DNA of 64,000 nucleotides from Caldalkalibacillus uzonensis (GCF_030814135.1 NZ_JAUSUQ010000011.1:56942-120941), one strand, 5' to 3'; numbered from the stretch's first letter, positions 9,128-19,351 are shown. Numbers and translations are program-made. Notes: generated by a model from the letters alone, not told the origin.

Positions 9128-9718
9128 ATGTTTGAAAAGTGGGCTGTAACTGCCGCCGACTACATTAAAAAAGCCAACCCGGAAGAAACGGAACCTCATG
9201 ACGTCCTTGTTTTTGGCTTTACGATCTTGTTTAATGTATTGTTTACATTGTTCCTTTTATTCTGTATTGGCTGGCTGTTGGAGGTCCCCTTCCTTGTCCT
9301 GCAAGTTGCTCTATCCTTTATGATCGTCCGTATCCTGACTGGGGGCGCCCATTTGGATCATTCTCTCGCCTGCTCACTAGCAAGTATACTGTATATTTTA
9401 GTGTCCCTTTTACTTCCAATTAACGACTTATTGATGAACAGTTACTTTGCCGCCACCATCCTGTTGCTCCTTCGCTATGCTCCCTATTATGAACCTCACC
9501 AGTTGAAACATTCACAACAATGGGAGCGCAAAAAAAAATTGTTAGCAATTATATGGGTGATCATCAGCATCGTGCTCTATCACTTCTTCCTTCAGCCCGG
9601 GTTGCTCTTCGGTGCTCTGCTGCAAGCGTTGTCACTAACCCCGGCTGGGATTAATCTCACCCATATGTTGAATACAATGCTTGCCAAAGGAGGTGAAAAC
9701 CATGAAAAAAACAGCTAA
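9128..9718 (+). CDS. agrB: AgrB-family peptide-processing membrane endopeptidase
   Basis: A 196-residue integral membrane protein of the accessory gene regulator B family. AgrB cuts the C-terminal tail from the AgrD propeptide and forms the cyclic (thio)lactone. The catalytic signature is complete: R68-x-x-x-G72-G73-A-H75 and C82, with the same His-to-Cys spacing of seven as in S. aureus AgrB (H77, C84). Several hydrophobic segments cover about 26-60, 80-125 and 140-180. The ATG at 9128 is chosen because AAAGAGGTG lies six bases upstream; a GTG at 9119 overlaps that site. The stop overlaps the agrD-like gene by 17 bases. Confidence 0.9.
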   Translation: MFEKWAVTAADYIKKANPEETEPHDVLVFGFTILFNVLFTLFLLFCIGWLLEVPFLVLQVALSFMIVRILTGGAHLDHSLACSLASILYILVSLLLPINDLLMNSYFAATILLLLRYAPYYEPHQLKHSQQWERKKKLLAIIWVIISIVLYHFFLQPGLLFGALLQALSLTPAGINLTHMLNTMLAKGGENHEKNS

Positions 9719-9824
9719 ATGCATCTCAAAAATGACCCTTGCTCTTTCCAAAGTGTTTGTTAATGCCTCCAGCCCATTTACTCATGCTCCCAAAATACCT
9801 GAAAGCCTAAAGAAAACGAAATAA
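9702..9824 (+). CDS. agrD: AgrD-like cyclic peptide pheromone precursor, probable lactone type
   Basis: A 40-residue gene starting at ATG after AAAGGAGGTGAAAACC inside the end of agrB. The N-terminal 20 residues can form an amphipathic basic helix, as in AgrD leaders. The C-terminal half reads NASSPFTHAPKIPESLKK, whose PxIPExLKK tail matches the charged recognition tail of AgrD peptides (compare VEVPKEL in S. aureus AgrD). Aligning the tails puts S23 where the ring Cys normally is, giving a predicted ring S23-S24-P25-F26-T27. The only Cys is C7, in the leader. A Ser ring would give a lactone, as known for Staphylococcus intermedius. Ring boundaries are inference. Confidence 0.72.
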   Translation: MKKTAKCISKMTLALSKVFVNASSPFTHAPKIPESLKKTK

Positions 9825-9849
9825 TACTACCAGCCTGAACAACAACACT

Positions 9850-9902
9850 AACGCGGCTGCCCCCATCCATTGCATCGTATGGTGGGGACAGCCGCGCTTT
9901 CT
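9850..9902. terminator. Bidirectional hairpin between the agr-like operon and gatB
   Basis: Long stem formed by CGCGGCTGCCCCCATC and its near-complement GGTGGGGACAGCCGCG around an 11-base loop, followed by CTTTCTTTTCTC on the plus strand. It ends both convergent units. Confidence 0.85.
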
Positions 9903-9920
9903 TTTCTCAAGGAAAAATTT

Positions 9921-11354
9921 TTACCGTTTGGCAATTTCCTCACGCAACAATTTGTTGACCAGTTGCGGATTGGCTTTACCTTTGGTTTCTTTCATCACTT
10001 GGCCCACCAAAAAGCCGATGGCCCGGTCCTTGCCGTTTTTGAAATCCGTAACAGATTGCGGGTTGTTGTCAATGACCGCATTGACAATCTTGGCCAGCTC
10101 TCCTTCATCGGAGATTTGAACCAGCCCTTTCTCTTTCACGATCGTTTCCGGGTCGCCGCCCTTTTCCACCAGTTCGGCAAAGACCTGCTTGGCAATTTTG
10201 CTGCTGATGGTGCCTTTTTCAATCAAGGCAATCATTTTGCCCAACTGTTCAGGCTTGAGGGCCGTTTCATCCAGTTCTTTGTGCTGGGCGTTCAAATAGC
10301 CCAGCACATCCCCCATCATCCAGTTGGCCACCAGTTTGGGATCCTCACAATACTTAGTGGCTTTTTCAAAGAAATCAGCCAGAGATTTTTGAGCAGTCAA
10401 GACACCCGCATCGTAGTCAGACAAGCCGTATTGTTCCATATAGCGTGCTTTCCTGGCGTCGGGTAATTCCGGGATGGTGGCCTTCACTTCATCCAGGAGC
10501 TCCTGGGTGATCTCCACCTTTACCAGGTCAGGCTCTGGGAAGTAGCGGTAGTCATGGGCTTCTTCTTTGCCGCGCATTTTAACCGTTTCACCTGTGGCTT
10601 CATTCCAGCGGCGGGTCTCCTGTTCCACCTGGCCCCCGGCGCGAATCACTTCTTCCTGGCGGCGTGCTTCATATTCCAACGCTTTTTGCACCCCGCGGAA
10701 GGTGTTCATGTTTTTCAGCTCGGTGCGGATGCCAAATTCCTTTTGTCCGACTGGGCGGATGGAAATGTTGGCATCACAGCGCAGAGAGCCCTGCTCCATT
10801 TTACAATCGGAGACTTCAGTATATTGCAGAATGGCCTTCAATTTCTCCAGATAGGCATAACCTTCCTCAGGGGAACGGATATCCGGTTCAGAGACGATCT
10901 CAATCAGCGGTGTTCCCACCCGGTTATAGTCTACCAGGGAGTAGTTCTCACCGGAAACATGGGTCAACTTACCGGCGTCTTCTTCCAGGTGCAAACGTTT
11001 GATGCCGATCCGTTTCTTGTGGCCATTCACCTCAATCTCCAGCCAGCCGTTTTGGCCGATGGGCTGGTCATATTGAGAAATTTGGTACGCTTTGGGCAAG
11101 TCCGGATAAAAATAGTTCTTGCGGTCAAACTTGGTTTCAGTGGCAATTTCACAGTTGAGGGCCAAAGCCGCTTTGATGGCATACTCCAATGCTTTCTGGT
11201 TTAAGACAGGCAATACCCCTGGATGTCCTAAACAGATGGGACATGTGTGCGTGTTCGGGGGTGCGCCAAATGTGGTGCGGCAGCCGCAAAAAATTTTGGT
11301 TTCAGTGGATAATTCGGCATGCACTTCCAAGCCAATGACGGTTTCAAACTTCAT
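9921..11354 (-). CDS. gatB: Aspartyl/glutamyl-tRNA(Asn/Gln) amidotransferase subunit B
   Basis: A 477-residue GatB. With GatA and GatC it amidates Glu-tRNA(Gln) (and Asp-tRNA(Asn) where applicable); GatB carries the tRNA binding and kinase step. The N-terminus [17 protein letters not shown] is canonical, with metal-binding Cys at CGCRTTFG and CPICLGHPG, and the C-terminal YqeY-like tail domain is present. The start ATG at 11354 fits the family N-terminus and follows GGGGGGTTGAGAAG; the frame is open further upstream but that part is inside gatA. Last gene of gatC-gatA-gatB. Confidence 0.97.
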   Translation of the reverse strand: MKFETVIGLEVHAELSTETKIFCGCRTTFGAPPNTHTCPICLGHPGVLPVLNQKALEYAIKAALALNCEIATETKFDRKNYFYPDLPKAYQISQYDQPIGQNGWLEIEVNGHKKRIGIKRLHLEEDAGKLTHVSGENYSLVDYNRVGTPLIEIVSEPDIRSPEEGYAYLEKLKAILQYTEVSDCKMEQGSLRCDANISIRPVGQKEFGIRTELKNMNTFRGVQKALEYEARRQEEVIRAGGQVEQETRRWNEATGETVKMRGKEEAHDYRYFPEPDLVKVEITQELLDEVKATIPELPDARKARYMEQYGLSDYDAGVLTAQKSLADFFEKATKYCEDPKLVANWMMGDVLGYLNAQHKELDETALKPEQLGKMIALIEKGTISSKIAKQVFAELVEKGGDPETIVKEKGLVQISDEGELAKIVNAVIDNNPQSVTDFKNGKDRAIGFLVGQVMKETKGKANPQLVNKLLREEIAKR

Positions 11355-11370
11355 CTTCTCAACCCCCCTT

Positions 11371-12828
11371 TTACAGTTGTGGACGTGCTTGATGATGTTC
11401 GGTATGTTGTTCATAAGCATGAGCGACACGCAAAATGGTGGATTCAGCAAAGGCTTTGCCAATAATCTGCAAGCCAACGGGCAAGCCCTTGCTGTCAAAT
11501 CCGCACGGTACGCTGATCGCTGGCACGCCGGCCAGATTAACGGGGCAAGTGAGAATGTCTTCTACATACATGGTCAGCGGATCATCCACTTTCTCCCCGA
11601 TTTTCCACGCTGTAGTCGGTGTTGTTGGACCGACAATGACATCATATGTCTCAAACAGCTGCTCAAAGTCTTGCTTAATTAAGGTGCGCACCTGCTGTGC
11701 TTTCTTATAATAGGCGTCATAATATCCCGAGCTTAACGAATATGTACCCAACATAATGCGCCGTTTCACTTCGGCGCCAAAACCTTGGCTGCGGGTTTCT
11801 TTGTACATATCGAGCAAATTCTCCGCCTGGTCAGCCCTTACGCCATAGCGCACGCCATCATAGCGGGCTAAGTTGGATGAGGCTTCAGAGGAAGCGATAA
11901 TATAGTAAGCCGGAATGACATAATCGGAATGTGGCAGGGAAACTTCCTCCCAAGTGGCACCCAGGCTTTCCAACACATTAAGTGCCTCCAACACTTTTTC
12001 CCGAACCTCAGGATCGATGCCTTCTCCCATATACTCTTTGGGCACAGCTATTTTCAGACCGGACACATCATCTGTTAATGCAGATACATAGTCAGGCACA
12101 TCCACCTTGGCCGAGGTAGAGTCATGTTTGTCATAGCCGGCAATCACTTGCAGCACATAAGCCGCATCTTCTACATTTTTGGTGACCGGCCCGATTTGAT
12201 CCAACGACGAAGCAAAGGCGACCAAACCAAAACGGGAGACCAATCCATAAGTTGGCTTAAGGCCAACAACCCCGCAAAAAGCAGCTGGCTGGCGAATGGA
12301 TCCCCCTGTATCAGAGCCGAGGGCAAAATAGACTTCACCCGCCGCCACACTGGCCGCTGAACCGCCGCTGGAGCCGCCGGGGACATAGTCGGTATTCCAC
12401 GGGTTGCGTACAGGTGCGAATGCTGAGTTTTCATTTGATGAACCCATGGCAAACTCATCCATGTTGAGTTTGCCCACCATGACAGCTTGGGCCTCATTCA
12501 GCTTGTCCACCACAGTGGCATTGTACACCGGGACAAAATTAGCCAGGATTTTGCTGGCACAGGTGGTTTTGACACCCTTGGTGGACATATTATCCTTAAT
12601 CCCCATGGGCAAGCCAAATAAGAGACCGGTTTCATCTTCACCGGCCAGGTTGTCCAACTGCCTTGCTCTGTCTAGGGCACCTTCTTCGTCAAGGGTAATG
12701 AATGCATTGAGCTGTCCATCCACTTCCTTGATCCTTTGCAGTGAAGCATCGACAAGCTCACTGACACTCAGTTGCTTGTTGCGTAGTTGTTGATGTATCT
12801 CTCGAATACGCAGGTCAAAAACTGACAT
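11371..12828 (-). CDS. gatA: Aspartyl/glutamyl-tRNA(Asn/Gln) amidotransferase subunit A
   Basis: A 485-residue amidase-signature enzyme that releases ammonia from glutamine and passes it to GatB. The catalytic Lys-cisSer-Ser triad is visible: K in [10 protein letters not shown], then the Gly/Ser-rich [17 protein letters not shown] and the [15 protein letters not shown] segment. The length is normal for GatA. It lies between gatC (14-base gap) and gatB (16-base gap) in one minus-strand operon. Start ATG follows AGGAGGAAGACG. Confidence 0.97.
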   Translation of the reverse strand: MSVFDLRIREIHQQLRNKQLSVSELVDASLQRIKEVDGQLNAFITLDEEGALDRARQLDNLAGEDETGLLFGLPMGIKDNMSTKGVKTTCASKILANFVPVYNATVVDKLNEAQAVMVGKLNMDEFAMGSSNENSAFAPVRNPWNTDYVPGGSSGGSAASVAAGEVYFALGSDTGGSIRQPAAFCGVVGLKPTYGLVSRFGLVAFASSLDQIGPVTKNVEDAAYVLQVIAGYDKHDSTSAKVDVPDYVSALTDDVSGLKIAVPKEYMGEGIDPEVREKVLEALNVLESLGATWEEVSLPHSDYVIPAYYIIASSEASSNLARYDGVRYGVRADQAENLLDMYKETRSQGFGAEVKRRIMLGTYSLSSGYYDAYYKKAQQVRTLIKQDFEQLFETYDVIVGPTTPTTAWKIGEKVDDPLTMYVEDILTCPVNLAGVPAISVPCGFDSKGLPVGLQIIGKAFAESTILRVAHAYEQHTEHHQARPQL

Positions 12829-12842
12829 CGTCTTCCTCCTCT

Positions 12843-13136
12843 CTATTCTTCCAGGACGCTTGGCACTTTTACCTGGCCATCTTGGTGCTCAGCCGTGTTT
12901 TTTAACGCTTCTTCAACTGGCAATGATTCATGGGGCACATCGTCTCTCATGACATTGACGAGCGGTAAGACATGACTGGTAGGTTCCACATTGTCCGTGT
13001 CCAGTTCATTTAACTTTTGAGCAAAATTAAGGATGCTGTCCAGCTGTTTGGTAAACTGTTCTTTCTCTTCTTCCGTTAAGTTTAATCGGGCTAAACGGGC
13101 TACATGCTCCACTTCCTGTTTGCTAATCGTACTCAT
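12843..13136 (-). CDS. gatC: Aspartyl/glutamyl-tRNA(Asn/Gln) amidotransferase subunit C
   Basis: A 97-residue GatC, the small subunit that wraps around GatA and stabilises the GatCAB complex. The helix [16 protein letters not shown] and the segment [18 protein letters not shown] are hallmark. The ATG at 13136 is chosen for the family N-terminus [13 protein letters not shown]; an upstream in-frame extension has no similarity. First gene of the gatCAB operon. Confidence 0.96.
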   Translation of the reverse strand: MSTISKQEVEHVARLARLNLTEEEKEQFTKQLDSILNFAQKLNELDTDNVEPTSHVLPLVNVMRDDVPHESLPVEEALKNTAEHQDGQVKVPSVLEE

Positions 13137-13254
13137 CTTGACACCCCCAGCAAGATTGTCCATAAACATGATAATAGCAGAGAAAATAGGCAGATTCAAG
13201 CAAACAACTAATCTAACATCCCCCCTTTCTCTCCTCTTTACAACCGACAATTAC

Positions 13255-13278
13255 AAAAGGGAGCGTGCAGCTCCCTAA
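13255..13278 (-). terminator. Hairpin terminator after rocA
   Basis: Minus strand GGGAGC, loop TGCAC, GCTCCC, then TTTTG, 35 bases after the rocA stop codon. It separates rocA from gatC. Confidence 0.75.
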
Positions 13279-13311
13279 AATTCCGTTTGACTTGTAGTAA
13301 CCCTGTTTGTT

Positions 13312-14859
13312 TTACATAACCTCCGAAACGGCCTTCTTAAGCAGGAAATTTAACAGGTAATCTGGATCACCGGTCTTGGCATTGGTGCCGGACATGTCGA
13401 AACCGCCGAAGGGATGCACACCCACAATGGCTCCGGTACATTTACGGTTAAAGTACAAATTGCCCACATGAAACTCTTCCCGGGCTTTCTCCAAGTTAAA
13501 GCGGTTGCGGGAGAAGACTCCTCCGGTTAAGCCATACTCTGTATCATTGGCAATAGCCAGGGCTTGGTCAAAGTCCTTAGCTTTAATGAAGGCCAAAACC
13601 GGACCAAAGATTTCTTCTTGAGCGATCCGCGCTTTGGGATCCACGTCGGCAAATATGGTAGGCTCAATGTAATAACCATAATCAGGGCCTTTGTTCCCAC
13701 CCAAAACCAACCGTCCTTCTTGTTTGCCAATCTCAATGTATGCCAATATTTTATTCATGGCCGACTCATCAATCACCGGACCGGTAAAAACTTGGGGATC
13801 GCTGACATCGTCCACTTTCAGGTGCTTCGTTTTTTCAACAACCAGATTAAGCACTTCGTCATACACTTCCTCCAAAACGATGGCCCGGGACCCGGCTGAA
13901 CACTTCTGCCCGCAGAAGCCGAAAGCTGAGTTAACAATGTTAGTGACAGCTATGTCCAAATCGGCTTCCTTGTCAACAATAATGCTGTTCTTGCCGCCCA
14001 TCTCGGCCACCACCCGCTTGATCCAGCGTTGTTCAGGTGAACGCTTGGCCGCCAGTTCATTAATGCGCAAACCCACATCCTTTGAACCCGTAAAGCTGAT
14101 AAACCTGGTCTGGGGATGTTCAACCAAGAAGTCACCCACTTCTCCCCCGCTGCCCGGCAGGTAGTTGACGACCCCATCAGGCAAGCCTGCTTCCTTAAGC
14201 ACTTCATAGAATTTATAGGCAATGACCGGGGTAGCACTGGCAGGCTTCAGTACAACTGTGTTGCCGCACACAATGGAGGAAGCGGTCATACCGCACATAA
14301 TGGCCAGGGGAAAGTTCCACGGTGGAATGATAATACCTACCCCCATCGGAATGTAAAAGACTTCATTATCTTCTTCCGGCAGACCTGTTAGCATCTGTGG
14401 CTCAGACAAGCGAATCATCTGCCGGCCATAATATTCCAAGAAGTCGATTGCCTCGGCTGTGTCAGCATCAGCTTCCACCCAGCTCTTTCCGGCTTCTTTC
14501 ACCAGCCAGGCAGAGAACTCGTGTTTACGCCTGCGCAGAATGGCTGCTGTTTTAAACAGAATCCGTGCCCGCGCTTCGGCCGGAACACGCCTCCACTCTG
14601 CAAATGTTTCTGCAGCAGCCTGGATCGCTTGTTCAGCCAAAGTTTGGTCTGCTTTGGAAACAACCCCTACGACCTGATCAGTACGGGAGGGGTTAATGGA
14701 AACAATCTTCTCTTCCGTGGTGATTTTTTTACCTTTGATTATCAGAGGATAGGTTTGGCCCAATTCTTCTTCAACTTTATCCAGCGCCTGCTGAAAATCC
14801 GTTTCGTTCTGCTCATCCTTAAAGTTGGTAAAGGGCTCGGGTTTAAACTCAATGACCAT
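13312..14859 (-). CDS. rocA: L-glutamate gamma-semialdehyde (1-pyrroline-5-carboxylate) dehydrogenase
   Basis: A 515-residue aldehyde dehydrogenase that oxidises glutamate semialdehyde to glutamate with NAD, the last step of proline and arginine breakdown. Motifs are the NAD-binding GSKDVG and FTGS region, EMGGKNS containing the general-base Glu, and the catalytic Cys in [12 protein letters not shown]. Length and sequence fit RocA/PutC rather than other ALDHs. The ATG at 14859 is used since AGGAGG lies 9 bases before it; an ATG three codons upstream lies too close to that site. The gene stands alone, between camS and gatC. No regulator-binding site was recognised. Confidence 0.94.
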   Translation of the reverse strand: MVIEFKPEPFTNFKDEQNETDFQQALDKVEEELGQTYPLIIKGKKITTEEKIVSINPSRTDQVVGVVSKADQTLAEQAIQAAAETFAEWRRVPAEARARILFKTAAILRRRKHEFSAWLVKEAGKSWVEADADTAEAIDFLEYYGRQMIRLSEPQMLTGLPEEDNEVFYIPMGVGIIIPPWNFPLAIMCGMTASSIVCGNTVVLKPASATPVIAYKFYEVLKEAGLPDGVVNYLPGSGGEVGDFLVEHPQTRFISFTGSKDVGLRINELAAKRSPEQRWIKRVVAEMGGKNSIIVDKEADLDIAVTNIVNSAFGFCGQKCSAGSRAIVLEEVYDEVLNLVVEKTKHLKVDDVSDPQVFTGPVIDESAMNKILAYIEIGKQEGRLVLGGNKGPDYGYYIEPTIFADVDPKARIAQEEIFGPVLAFIKAKDFDQALAIANDTEYGLTGGVFSRNRFNLEKAREEFHVGNLYFNRKCTGAIVGVHPFGGFDMSGTNAKTGDPDYLLNFLLKKAVSEVM

Positions 14860-15025
14860 GATTAACATCCTCCTGCTTCAAAATGAAAACACTTTTATTC
14901 CCAATTCCTATTGCAAACGATATGCACTTTTTACTGCAAATCTCTTCTCATCCTGCCCCGAGCCCGGCCGGTTTATGCTTGCAGCAACGAAAATCCCGCC
15001 AACATGAAGGCTCAGAATCGTTGTC

Positions 15026-16129
15026 TTAACGGTTCACATGGATAAACGGTTCACTTCCAGGTGAGCGGGTAAACAGGGCTTTTTGATCATTGACGCTGCC
15101 CACATAAATGTTTAAATATATGTTCTCCGGGAAGGTCTCCATGGCTTCTGAGCCTAAATACTGAGTCAGCTGGATGACTTCCGCAATACTGGCAAACTCG
15201 GTGGTGACCTCCAGGTTGAGCTCAACCAGCTCCTCATTAACAAACCGCCCGGTCCCCACCACACCCACATAGCGGGGAAAGAAATCCTGAATACGCTGGA
15301 CAAAGGAGTTATAATCGCTGGATAACTGGCTGTTCAAGCGACTCAACTCGGGAGACGGGAACAGCAGATAAACTTCGTTAATGGTCCGCCACTCAGATAC
15401 TTCTTGCGCATGAGGCTCTACATAACCCACAGATAAAAAATTGCCTGGTCGGTAGGCCTGACTTTCCTCCAACTGATACAAAGCAATGACAATGGGCACA
15501 TCTTGCACTTTAGCCCGCAAGCGCTGTGCTAGTTCATCCGCCATTGCAAAACCATAATTGCGCAATTGATCGGCAGTGTAATATAATGTTTGTTTCGTTC
15601 CATCCTCCCTTTCGACTTCATAACTGGAGACCAACGATAAACCAATGACGACACCTTGCAGGTCTTGACCGTTCAGTGCTAAATAGTTGTGCTCCAAAAT
15701 ATGCTGCAAAACATGACTAGGGGCTTCAGCAGGGTTAAGACTCTCAGGACTTTCTGTTGCTTCCTTTAGCCACTCCGCTCCTTCCGCGCGAGAGATCAAT
15801 TGCCCTCCCACAAACAAATAGTTATCAGGGGGGAAATATTCTTGGGCAATTTCAAGCAGTCCAAGCTCCAGACGGTCCTGATCCAACCGGTAGCCCCGCA
15901 GCCGTTCATTAATCAAATGTCGTGTCGGGCTTTCTTGTAAAGGAGACAGCCCAGCATAATGGGTCTCGGTAATTTGAACAGTGGGAGTCACCCGCTGCAC
16001 CTGTTCAGCAGGATCATCCGGTTCGACGATCTCTTCCTGCTCCTGGTTTGGCAAACAGCCGCTTAGACCAGCAACTAGCAAGGCAATAAACCCGATTCCT
16101 AATAGTTCCTTTAACCTTAACACGTTCAC
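15026..16129 (-). CDS. camS: CamS-family sex-pheromone lipoprotein precursor (YerH)
   Basis: A 367-residue lipoprotein: signal peptide, lipobox LSGC with C25, an acidic linker, then the CamS domain. In staphylococci and enterococci the signal peptide of CamS is processed to a peptide pheromone; in Bacillus the role of YerH is unknown. The start is GTG, overlapping the TGA of the upstream MFS gene (GTGA), so it is translationally coupled to that pump. In B. subtilis yerH follows ligA; here MFS and NSS genes and others separate the two. Confidence 0.85.
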   Translation of the reverse strand: MNVLRLKELLGIGFIALLVAGLSGCLPNQEQEEIVEPDDPAEQVQRVTPTVQITETHYAGLSPLQESPTRHLINERLRGYRLDQDRLELGLLEIAQEYFPPDNYLFVGGQLISRAEGAEWLKEATESPESLNPAEAPSHVLQHILEHNYLALNGQDLQGVVIGLSLVSSYEVEREDGTKQTLYYTADQLRNYGFAMADELAQRLRAKVQDVPIVIALYQLEESQAYRPGNFLSVGYVEPHAQEVSEWRTINEVYLLFPSPELSRLNSQLSSDYNSFVQRIQDFFPRYVGVVGTGRFVNEELVELNLEVTTEFASIAEVIQLTQYLGSEAMETFPENIYLNIYVGSVNDQKALFTRSPGSEPFIHVNR

Positions 16130-17685
16130 TGTTCTCCTTCCTCATTCGTTTCCTCTTTGACCCGATTGGGCAGATAAAAAACAAGCACTAAACTGGCCAG
16201 AGCAAAAAGAGACACACCCCAGTATACATCATTTAGCGCTATAGTTAAGCCTGATTGCAAAACGTCTATCGACTCAGGGGACATAGACGCCATCGTTTCT
16301 GGATCCAGCAGCACATTGGTAAAATCGATATCCCCCTCCGGCAGCACCTGGGATGCCCCTTCTGTCTCCAGATAGCGAATCATCCGGCTGTTGAGAATGC
16401 CCCCCAAAAGTGCAGCACCGATGGTTCCTCCCAACAGCCTCATAAACATATTGGAGGAAGTGGCCACCCCGCGCGTTTTCCAGCTGACATGGCTTTGTAC
16501 AGAGATAATAAACGTGGTTGTAGTGAAGCCCATGCCCAAACCAATGAAAAAGGACCCCGCCCCAGCCCAGACCGGACCTTTTCCCGGATCGAGCAAAACA
16601 AACAGAATGGATCCAATCAACAGCGCCAAACCACCCAGCACAGCTGTGAGGCGGAACCCCATTTTAAGCACCAGACGTCCGGCCAAGGTAGAGGCAATGG
16701 GCCAGCCAACGGACATCACAGTCAAACTTAGACCTGCCACTGTGGGGGATTGTTCCATCACACCCTGTACATAGGTCGGTAAAAATGTAGAAACACCTAT
16801 TAATACAACCCCAGTGGTTAATGCTCCGGTATTGGCCATCACTAGCAAACGGTCTTTCCAGATCACCAAGGGCATTAAAGGCTCCGGAGCACGTGTCTCA
16901 TGATAGACAAAAGCAAGTAATCCACAGACAAATACGGCTACTAAGAATATCACTGGCATAGAAGTCCAAGACCAGGCAACGCCGCCCTGAATCAACACAA
17001 CCATCAGGGCCGACACTGAAATCAATAGCAGCATGGCCCCCACATAATCAATCTGATGTCTTTTCTGTTTAACTTCCTCCCGAAAAAAGAACACCACACC
17101 CGTCAAAGCGATAACCCCTAATGGAATGTTGATCCAAAATACCCAGGACCAGTCAACATACTGGACAAAAACACCACCCAATAAGGGGCCCAATATAGAG
17201 GAAATTCCCCATACACTGGCCAGATAACCCTGAATTTTGGCCCTCTCCTTCAAAGTATACATATCCCCGACAATCGTGGTGGCAATAGGCTGAACAGCTC
17301 CTGCCCCAAACCCCTGTATAAAGCGATAGATAATCAGTGCCAGCATAGAATGGGCAAAACCGCATAGCAGGGAGCCAATCATAAACACGATAATACCAAA
17401 AGTAAAAACTGGTTTACGTCCAAATAAATCGGCCAACTTGCCGTAAATAGGAACAGTGACGGCTTGAATCAACAAATAAGACGAAAATACCCATGTAAAC
17501 AATGAGAAGCCGCCCAGATCCCCTACAATACTAGGCATCGCTGTGGCCACAATCAAGGCGTTGATGGCGACCATAAACATGGCAAAAATAATGGAAATCA
17601 GCACCAAATGCCGTTTCCTTTTCGGTGTGGTACCTGTTGCTTGCTCCGCTTGTTCCCTCTCCTGGGACGAACGTTCTTGCTCCAT
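16126..17685 (-). CDS. MFS multidrug efflux transporter, DHA2 (14-TM) family
   Basis: A 519-residue major facilitator transporter of the drug:H+ antiporter-2 type (EmrB/QacA relatives). After a charged N-terminal 25 residues there are about fourteen hydrophobic segments. The motif-A-like loop GKLADLFGRKPVF and the motif-C-like IQGFGAGAVQPIATTIVGDM are visible. The substrate is unknown. A large loop near the C-terminus (about 425-470) precedes the last membrane span. Start ATG follows AGGAGAGAGAATC. It overlaps camS by 4 bases. Confidence 0.9.
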   Translation of the reverse strand: MEQERSSQEREQAEQATGTTPKRKRHLVLISIIFAMFMVAINALIVATAMPSIVGDLGGFSLFTWVFSSYLLIQAVTVPIYGKLADLFGRKPVFTFGIIVFMIGSLLCGFAHSMLALIIYRFIQGFGAGAVQPIATTIVGDMYTLKERAKIQGYLASVWGISSILGPLLGGVFVQYVDWSWVFWINIPLGVIALTGVVFFFREEVKQKRHQIDYVGAMLLLISVSALMVVLIQGGVAWSWTSMPVIFLVAVFVCGLLAFVYHETRAPEPLMPLVIWKDRLLVMANTGALTTGVVLIGVSTFLPTYVQGVMEQSPTVAGLSLTVMSVGWPIASTLAGRLVLKMGFRLTAVLGGLALLIGSILFVLLDPGKGPVWAGAGSFFIGLGMGFTTTTFIISVQSHVSWKTRGVATSSNMFMRLLGGTIGAALLGGILNSRMIRYLETEGASQVLPEGDIDFTNVLLDPETMASMSPESIDVLQSGLTIALNDVYWGVSLFALASLVLVFYLPNRVKEETNEEGEQ

Positions 17686-17763
17686 GATTCTCTCTCCTCA
17701 CAGGGCATGCCTGTTTCTATTTTAACAGAGATTGATGAAAACACGCATATCTCCATTTTAAAT

Positions 17764-17813
17764 GAAAAAGGGCTCTCCCAAAAGAGTGAGAACACGTTTT
17801 GGAAGAGCCTTTT
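17764..17813 (-). terminator. Hairpin terminator after the first NSS transporter gene
   Basis: Minus strand AAGGCTCTTCCAAAA and TTTTGGGAGAGCCCTTTTT form a long stem ending in a T-run. It lies between the NSS stop codon and the MFS start. Confidence 0.85.
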
Positions 17814-17849
17814 AATTCTAATCCATTGATACTTTAAAACCTTGAAGCA

Positions 17850-19202
17850 TTACAGTTGAGAAACCATCCAGATAAAGACAATGGCGATGAAAATGGGAAC
17901 CGGAATGCGCAAGATCCACAAGAAGGCATTGGCCAGAGGTGTGTCACCTAGATCAGATTCTTTGAAAATCTCTTTCCGGCTCCAAGCCCAGCCCACAAAC
18001 AGGGCAATAATTAAACCACCCAAAGGCAACATAATATTACTAGCAATATAGTCGAGAGAATCCAAAATATCCCGTTCAGCCAACGGTGTCACGTCAGAAA
18101 GGACTCCCATTCCCAAAGAAGAAGGAATACCCAGTAAGAAGATGATTGTGCCAATCAACAATGTGGTTGTACGGCGGTCCATGGACAACCTGCGGATAAA
18201 ATAAGCTACCGCAACTTCCAGAAGTGACATCGCTGAGGACAAAGCCGCTGCTGCTAACAGGAAGAAGAACAAAATACCGACAATGATGCCAAAGCCGCCA
18301 ATGCTTTCAAAAATATCAGGCAAGGTGATAAAGACCAGCCCTGGGCCTGCGTTGGGCTCTCCACCAAAGGCAAATACTGCGGGGAAAATCATAATACCTG
18401 CAAAGATGGCAAACAAGGTATCAAATCCAATGATTGTTCCTGCCGCACCGGGCAGTCTGTGATGCTGCTCCAGATAACTGCTGTAGGTTATCATGGCTCC
18501 CATGCCCAGGCTTAAGGAGAAGAAAGCTTGCCCCATGGCAGCCAAATAGACCTGTGGGTTAGTAAACGCACTCCAGTCCGGGCTGAACAGAAACGCCAAT
18601 CCTTCCCGGGCACCCCCGAGCGTCAAACTGTAGATAGCCAGCAAAACAATGAGAACTGCCAATGCTGGCATGAGGATGTTATTGGCTTTTTCAATCCCTC
18701 TCTTAACACCAAACACGACAATGCCAATAGTGATCGCCATAAAGATAGCTTGCCAGATAATGGGTTCGACAGAGCTGGTAATAAAGTCAACAAAGAAGCC
18801 GGCGTAACCATCATCACCTGCCGGTGTACTCCACAGTCCACCTGTTAAGTAGGAAATGAGGTATTTGAGTGTCCAGCCGCCAATGACACCGTAGAAGGAT
18901 AAAATGATAAATGCTGCAGCAACACCTAATCCACCTGCAATAAACCAGGGTTTACCAGGGGCCAACTTTTGAAAAGAGCCGACGGCATCGCTCTGTCCCC
19001 GCCGTCCAATCATGAATTCGGACATCATCACAGGGAAACCGATTAAAATAACACATAAAACATAAATGATCAAAAAAGCGGCACCGCCATTTTCTCCTGC
19101 TGCATATGAGAACCGCCAAATGTTACCTAAGCCGACGGCTGATCCTGCTGCCGCCAGGATAAACCCCCATCGTGTCGCCCAATGTTCACGATTGTTTACC
19201 AT
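17850..19202 (-). CDS. Sodium-dependent transporter, NSS/SNF family (copy 1)
   Basis: A 450-residue LeuT-fold transporter coupling uptake of an amino acid or related solute to sodium. The TM1 signature GSAVGLGNIWRFSYAAGENGGAAF (about 17-40, sodium and substrate sites) is intact, as are the TM6 segment ALGMGAMITYSSY-like and TM8 regions. The substrate cannot be told. It is a close paralogue of the next upstream gene (19396-20748): same length and near-identical in long stretches, so a tandem duplication. Start ATG follows AAAGGAGGAAAAAGC. A long inverted repeat lies 32-73 bases upstream. Confidence 0.93.
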   Translation of the reverse strand: MVNNREHWATRWGFILAAAGSAVGLGNIWRFSYAAGENGGAAFLIIYVLCVILIGFPVMMSEFMIGRRGQSDAVGSFQKLAPGKPWFIAGGLGVAAAFIILSFYGVIGGWTLKYLISYLTGGLWSTPAGDDGYAGFFVDFITSSVEPIIWQAIFMAITIGIVVFGVKRGIEKANNILMPALAVLIVLLAIYSLTLGGAREGLAFLFSPDWSAFTNPQVYLAAMGQAFFSLSLGMGAMITYSSYLEQHHRLPGAAGTIIGFDTLFAIFAGIMIFPAVFAFGGEPNAGPGLVFITLPDIFESIGGFGIIVGILFFFLLAAAALSSAMSLLEVAVAYFIRRLSMDRRTTTLLIGTIIFLLGIPSSLGMGVLSDVTPLAERDILDSLDYIASNIMLPLGGLIIALFVGWAWSRKEIFKESDLGDTPLANAFLWILRIPVPIFIAIVFIWMVSQL

Positions 19203-19233
19203 GCTTTTTCCTCCTTTTTTTCAGATTATTATG

Positions 19234-19275
19234 ATAAACAAATGCACATTACTTTGAAAATGTACATTTGTTTAT
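19234..19275. repeat. Inverted repeat in the leader of NSS copy 1
   Basis: Seventeen-base arms with one mismatch, from ATAAACAAATGCACATT to AATGTACATTTGTTTAT, around an 8-base centre. It lies just upstream of the ribosome binding site. With no T-run in the direction of the gene, an operator or leader stem is more likely than a terminator. Confidence 0.6.
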
Positions 19276-19351
19276 ACCATGATATACGGCGTTGCAAATG
19301 AACATTCCCACTTATATTGTTAATTCTATATTTTCTAACCATTTTTTAAGG

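Noticed and set aside
10554..11204. A plus-strand open frame of 216 codons
   Set aside because: It is antisense to gatB, lacks a ribosome site and shows no family features; a codon-bias shadow, as are similar long antisense frames over pcrA, purF, purH and rocA.
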